Shown here: piece after piece, positions 5,729-6,893 of the stretch | Numbering within the stretch: position 1 is the stretch's first letter | Layout of the letters: each line of letters begins with the position of its first letter | Origin: Nitriliruptoraceae bacterium | GTDB lineage: Bacteria; Actinomycetota; Nitriliruptoria; Nitriliruptorales; Nitriliruptoraceae | Direction of reading: 5' to 3' | Length of the DNA: 6,893 nucleotides | Assembly (NCBI GenBank): GCA_007120565.1 | Contig: SKNK01000259.1 | Coordinates: 1-6,893, forward strand | Translations under genes and position numbers: made by a program | Notes under the pieces: generated by a model | Database searches by the model: none | What the model was told of the DNA's origin: nothing | Seen by the model: only the letters and a program-made list of their open reading frames with translations

Positions 5729-5745
5729 AGCCCTCACTCTCGTAG

Positions 5746-6651
5746 TCATCCGAGGAATCCTCGGAGTGCTGTGGTGAACGGGACACCGATGAAGATCGCC
5801 CCCGGCACCAGGGCCGCAACGGTCACCGGGATCCAGACCTGTTGCCCTCGTCGCTCGATGGTGACGATCAGTTCCCGCTGGACATCACGGCGGATCCCCC
5901 GTGCCTCGGTCGCGATCAACCTCCCGAGGTCGCTTGCCTCACGGTTGAGCGCCAGGACGGCAACGAGACGGTCGACGGCATCGACCGAGGCCGCGTCCGC
6001 CCACTCCCGCAACGCCCGCTCGCTCGATACGCCCTGGCGGATGCGGACGAGTACGCGGCCGAGGTCGCGCGAGACGGTGCCTCCACCTCGGCGAGCCACA
6101 CGCTCAAGCGCCGCAACCAGCGAGTATCCGGATGCGAGCAGCATCCCGAGCTGCTCGGCGACGACCGGGAGCTCGCGGCGCACCGCAGCCTTCCACCGAT
6201 CGGAAGCCGCGGTGACCTGCTGCTCCAACACCAGGAACGCCAGCAGGAGCCCTCCGAAGGAGAACACCACCGCCAGCGCGGGGGGCGGTGCGAGCACGAG
6301 GGTCGCCGCTCCACCGAGCGCGAAGCCGGCGATCGCCCAACCGATCTGGCGGACACGGAACGCCGTCACGTCCATCGGGCTGTGCACCCGGTGGAGTCGT
6401 CGGTCGAGATCCTCGACCACGCCGAACAGCCTCGAGAAGCGACCCCCCAGGGACCGAGCGATCGGCCCTACAGCCTCACGGAACGACCCAGCCGAAAGCA
6501 GCCCCTGGCGCTGTGGGCCTGCCGCACTGCCCGCGAGGTAGGGACCGAGACGCACGACCAGTGGTCGACGCGAGAACCACCGTGTTTCCCCGAGCACCAG
6601 GGTCAAGCCGACGAACAGGACCAGTCCCGCAACCAGGAGTAACGGTGTCAT
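5746..6651 (-). CDS. tadC: TadC, type II secretion F-family inner-membrane platform protein
   Basis: A 301-residue membrane protein. Hydrophobic segments lie at about 2-20, 102-120, 125-142 and 273-291, and the T2SSF (GspF/PilC-like) domain spans about 160-290. It starts at RRELPVVAEQLGMLLASGYS and includes the conserved stretch around REASDLGRLIATEAR (237-251). With TadB it forms the platform that couples the cytoplasmic TadA ATPase to pilin assembly. The ATG at 6651 overlaps the tadB stop as ATGA and has GGAGGG six bases before it, so the longer in-frame extension (to 6753), which would overlap tadB by about 100 bases, is rejected. The length is normal for actinobacterial TadC and nothing appears to be missing. 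Confidence 0.92.
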   Translation of the reverse strand: MTPLLLVAGLVLFVGLTLVLGETRWFSRRPLVVRLGPYLAGSAAGPQRQGLLSAGSFREAVGPIARSLGGRFSRLFGVVEDLDRRLHRVHSPMDVTAFRVRQIGWAIAGFALGGAATLVLAPPPALAVVFSFGGLLLAFLVLEQQVTAASDRWKAAVRRELPVVAEQLGMLLASGYSLVAALERVARRGGGTVSRDLGRVLVRIRQGVSSERALREWADAASVDAVDRLVAVLALNREASDLGRLIATEARGIRRDVQRELIVTIERRGQQVWIPVTVAALVPGAIFIGVPFTTALRGFLG

Positions 6652-6893
6652 CGCCCACCCTCCGGCGACCCGGGTGGCCAACCGCCTTCGGCCCCCACGA
6701 ACACCCGGCCCTCTTCCGGGAGCTTGAGCAGTTCGCTGGCCCACCACCAGCACAGCCCCAGCAACGAGAGTGCGACCAACACGGCTGCCTGGCCCGATGC
6801 GGTGGCGTAGGCGGCCCGGCCATCGCCGATCATCAGACCCACCAACGCCATCCCCGCAGGCACGAGGAGCACGAAGGCGCGGGCGAACCGCAC
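6648..6893 (-). CDS. tadB: TadB, type II secretion F-family platform protein, C-terminal end only
   Basis: The frame runs off the right edge of the window, so only the last 81-82 codons are seen and the GTG at 6893 is not a real start. The visible part has two hydrophobic segments: FVLLVPAGMALVGLMIG, then after an RAAYATASGQ loop, AAVLVALSLLGLCWWWA. A hydrophilic tail (LKLPEEGRVF and beyond) follows. A penultimate membrane segment, a short loop with a Thr/Ser-x-Gly-x motif and a final membrane segment is how TadB/T2SSF proteins usually end. The adjacent tadC supports the call. Its stop overlaps the tadC start by four bases, implying coupled translation of the two partner proteins. The T2SSF domain itself lies outside the window. 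Confidence 0.85.
   Translation of the reverse strand: MRFARAFVLLVPAGMALVGLMIGDGRAAYATASGQAAVLVALSLLGLCWWWASELLKLPEEGRVFVGAEGGWPPGSPEGGR
6658..6663 (-). promoter_or_regulatory. ribosome binding site of tadC inside the end of tadB
   Basis: GGAGGG on the minus strand ends six bases before ATG 6651. It lies within the last codons of tadB and supports the short tadC start with its ATGA overlap. Confidence 0.65.

Noticed and set aside
4339..5745. A 468-residue open frame on the plus strand across the small Tad genes
   Set aside because: Its translation is low-complexity and rich in Arg, Pro, Ser and Thr, with no domain. It lies antisense to the TadE-like and pilin genes, whose membrane segments and overlaps are coherent. 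Long antisense frames are common at this GC content.
5702..6642. Two long plus-strand frames (5702-6541, 5842-6642) opposite tadC
   Set aside because: Both are antisense to tadC and have Arg/Ser-rich or charged low-complexity translations.

Overview
The window is GC-rich, non-repetitive chromosomal DNA. Its base composition and a Tad (type IVb pilus) locus with separate tadB and tadC genes, a short pilin and a run of small TadE/TadG-like genes suggest an actinobacterium or a related high-GC lineage. This taxonomic call is an inference; no rRNA or tRNA gene is present. I count nine protein genes, the two outermost cut by the window edges.

Layout. The plus strand carries a 5'-truncated TRAM-domain, [4Fe-4S] RNA m5U methyltransferase (1-1236), then a 259-base spacer with degenerate 19-20 bp tandem repeats, then a 166-residue probable START/SRPBCC-fold protein (1496-1996). 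Three diverged copies of this gene's 3' end lie in tandem, reaching into the spacer beyond it. The remaining genes are on the minus strand. A MATE/DinF-type transporter (3509-2190) converges on the START-like gene. Upstream of it, and reading the same way, is a Tad segment: tadB (3' end only, from the right edge), tadC, a 195-base structured spacer, a 62-residue pilin-like gene, a 167-base spacer with a 13-bp perfect inverted repeat, and three small genes (two TadE-like, one TadG-like).

How the genes work together. TadB and TadC are the paired inner-membrane platform proteins of a Flp-type secretion/pilus machine. The pilin-like protein is the probable major subunit. The three downstream single-pass proteins are probable minor pilins or pseudopilins. 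Four-base overlaps join tadB-tadC, TadE-like 1-TadE-like 2 and TadE-like 2-TadG-like, which suggests translational coupling. The order resembles the mycobacterial Rv3660c-Rv3654c locus. The ATPase, TadZ-like protein and prepilin peptidase are not in the window.

The most notable feature is that the pilin gene is the only Tad gene set apart by spacers on both sides, and both spacers hold strong predicted RNA hairpins. This would fit separate processing, stabilisation or termination around the pilin message. The other notable feature is the in-frame repeated tail of the START-like gene. I see no mobile element, CRISPR array, tRNA or wholly unknown multi-gene system.
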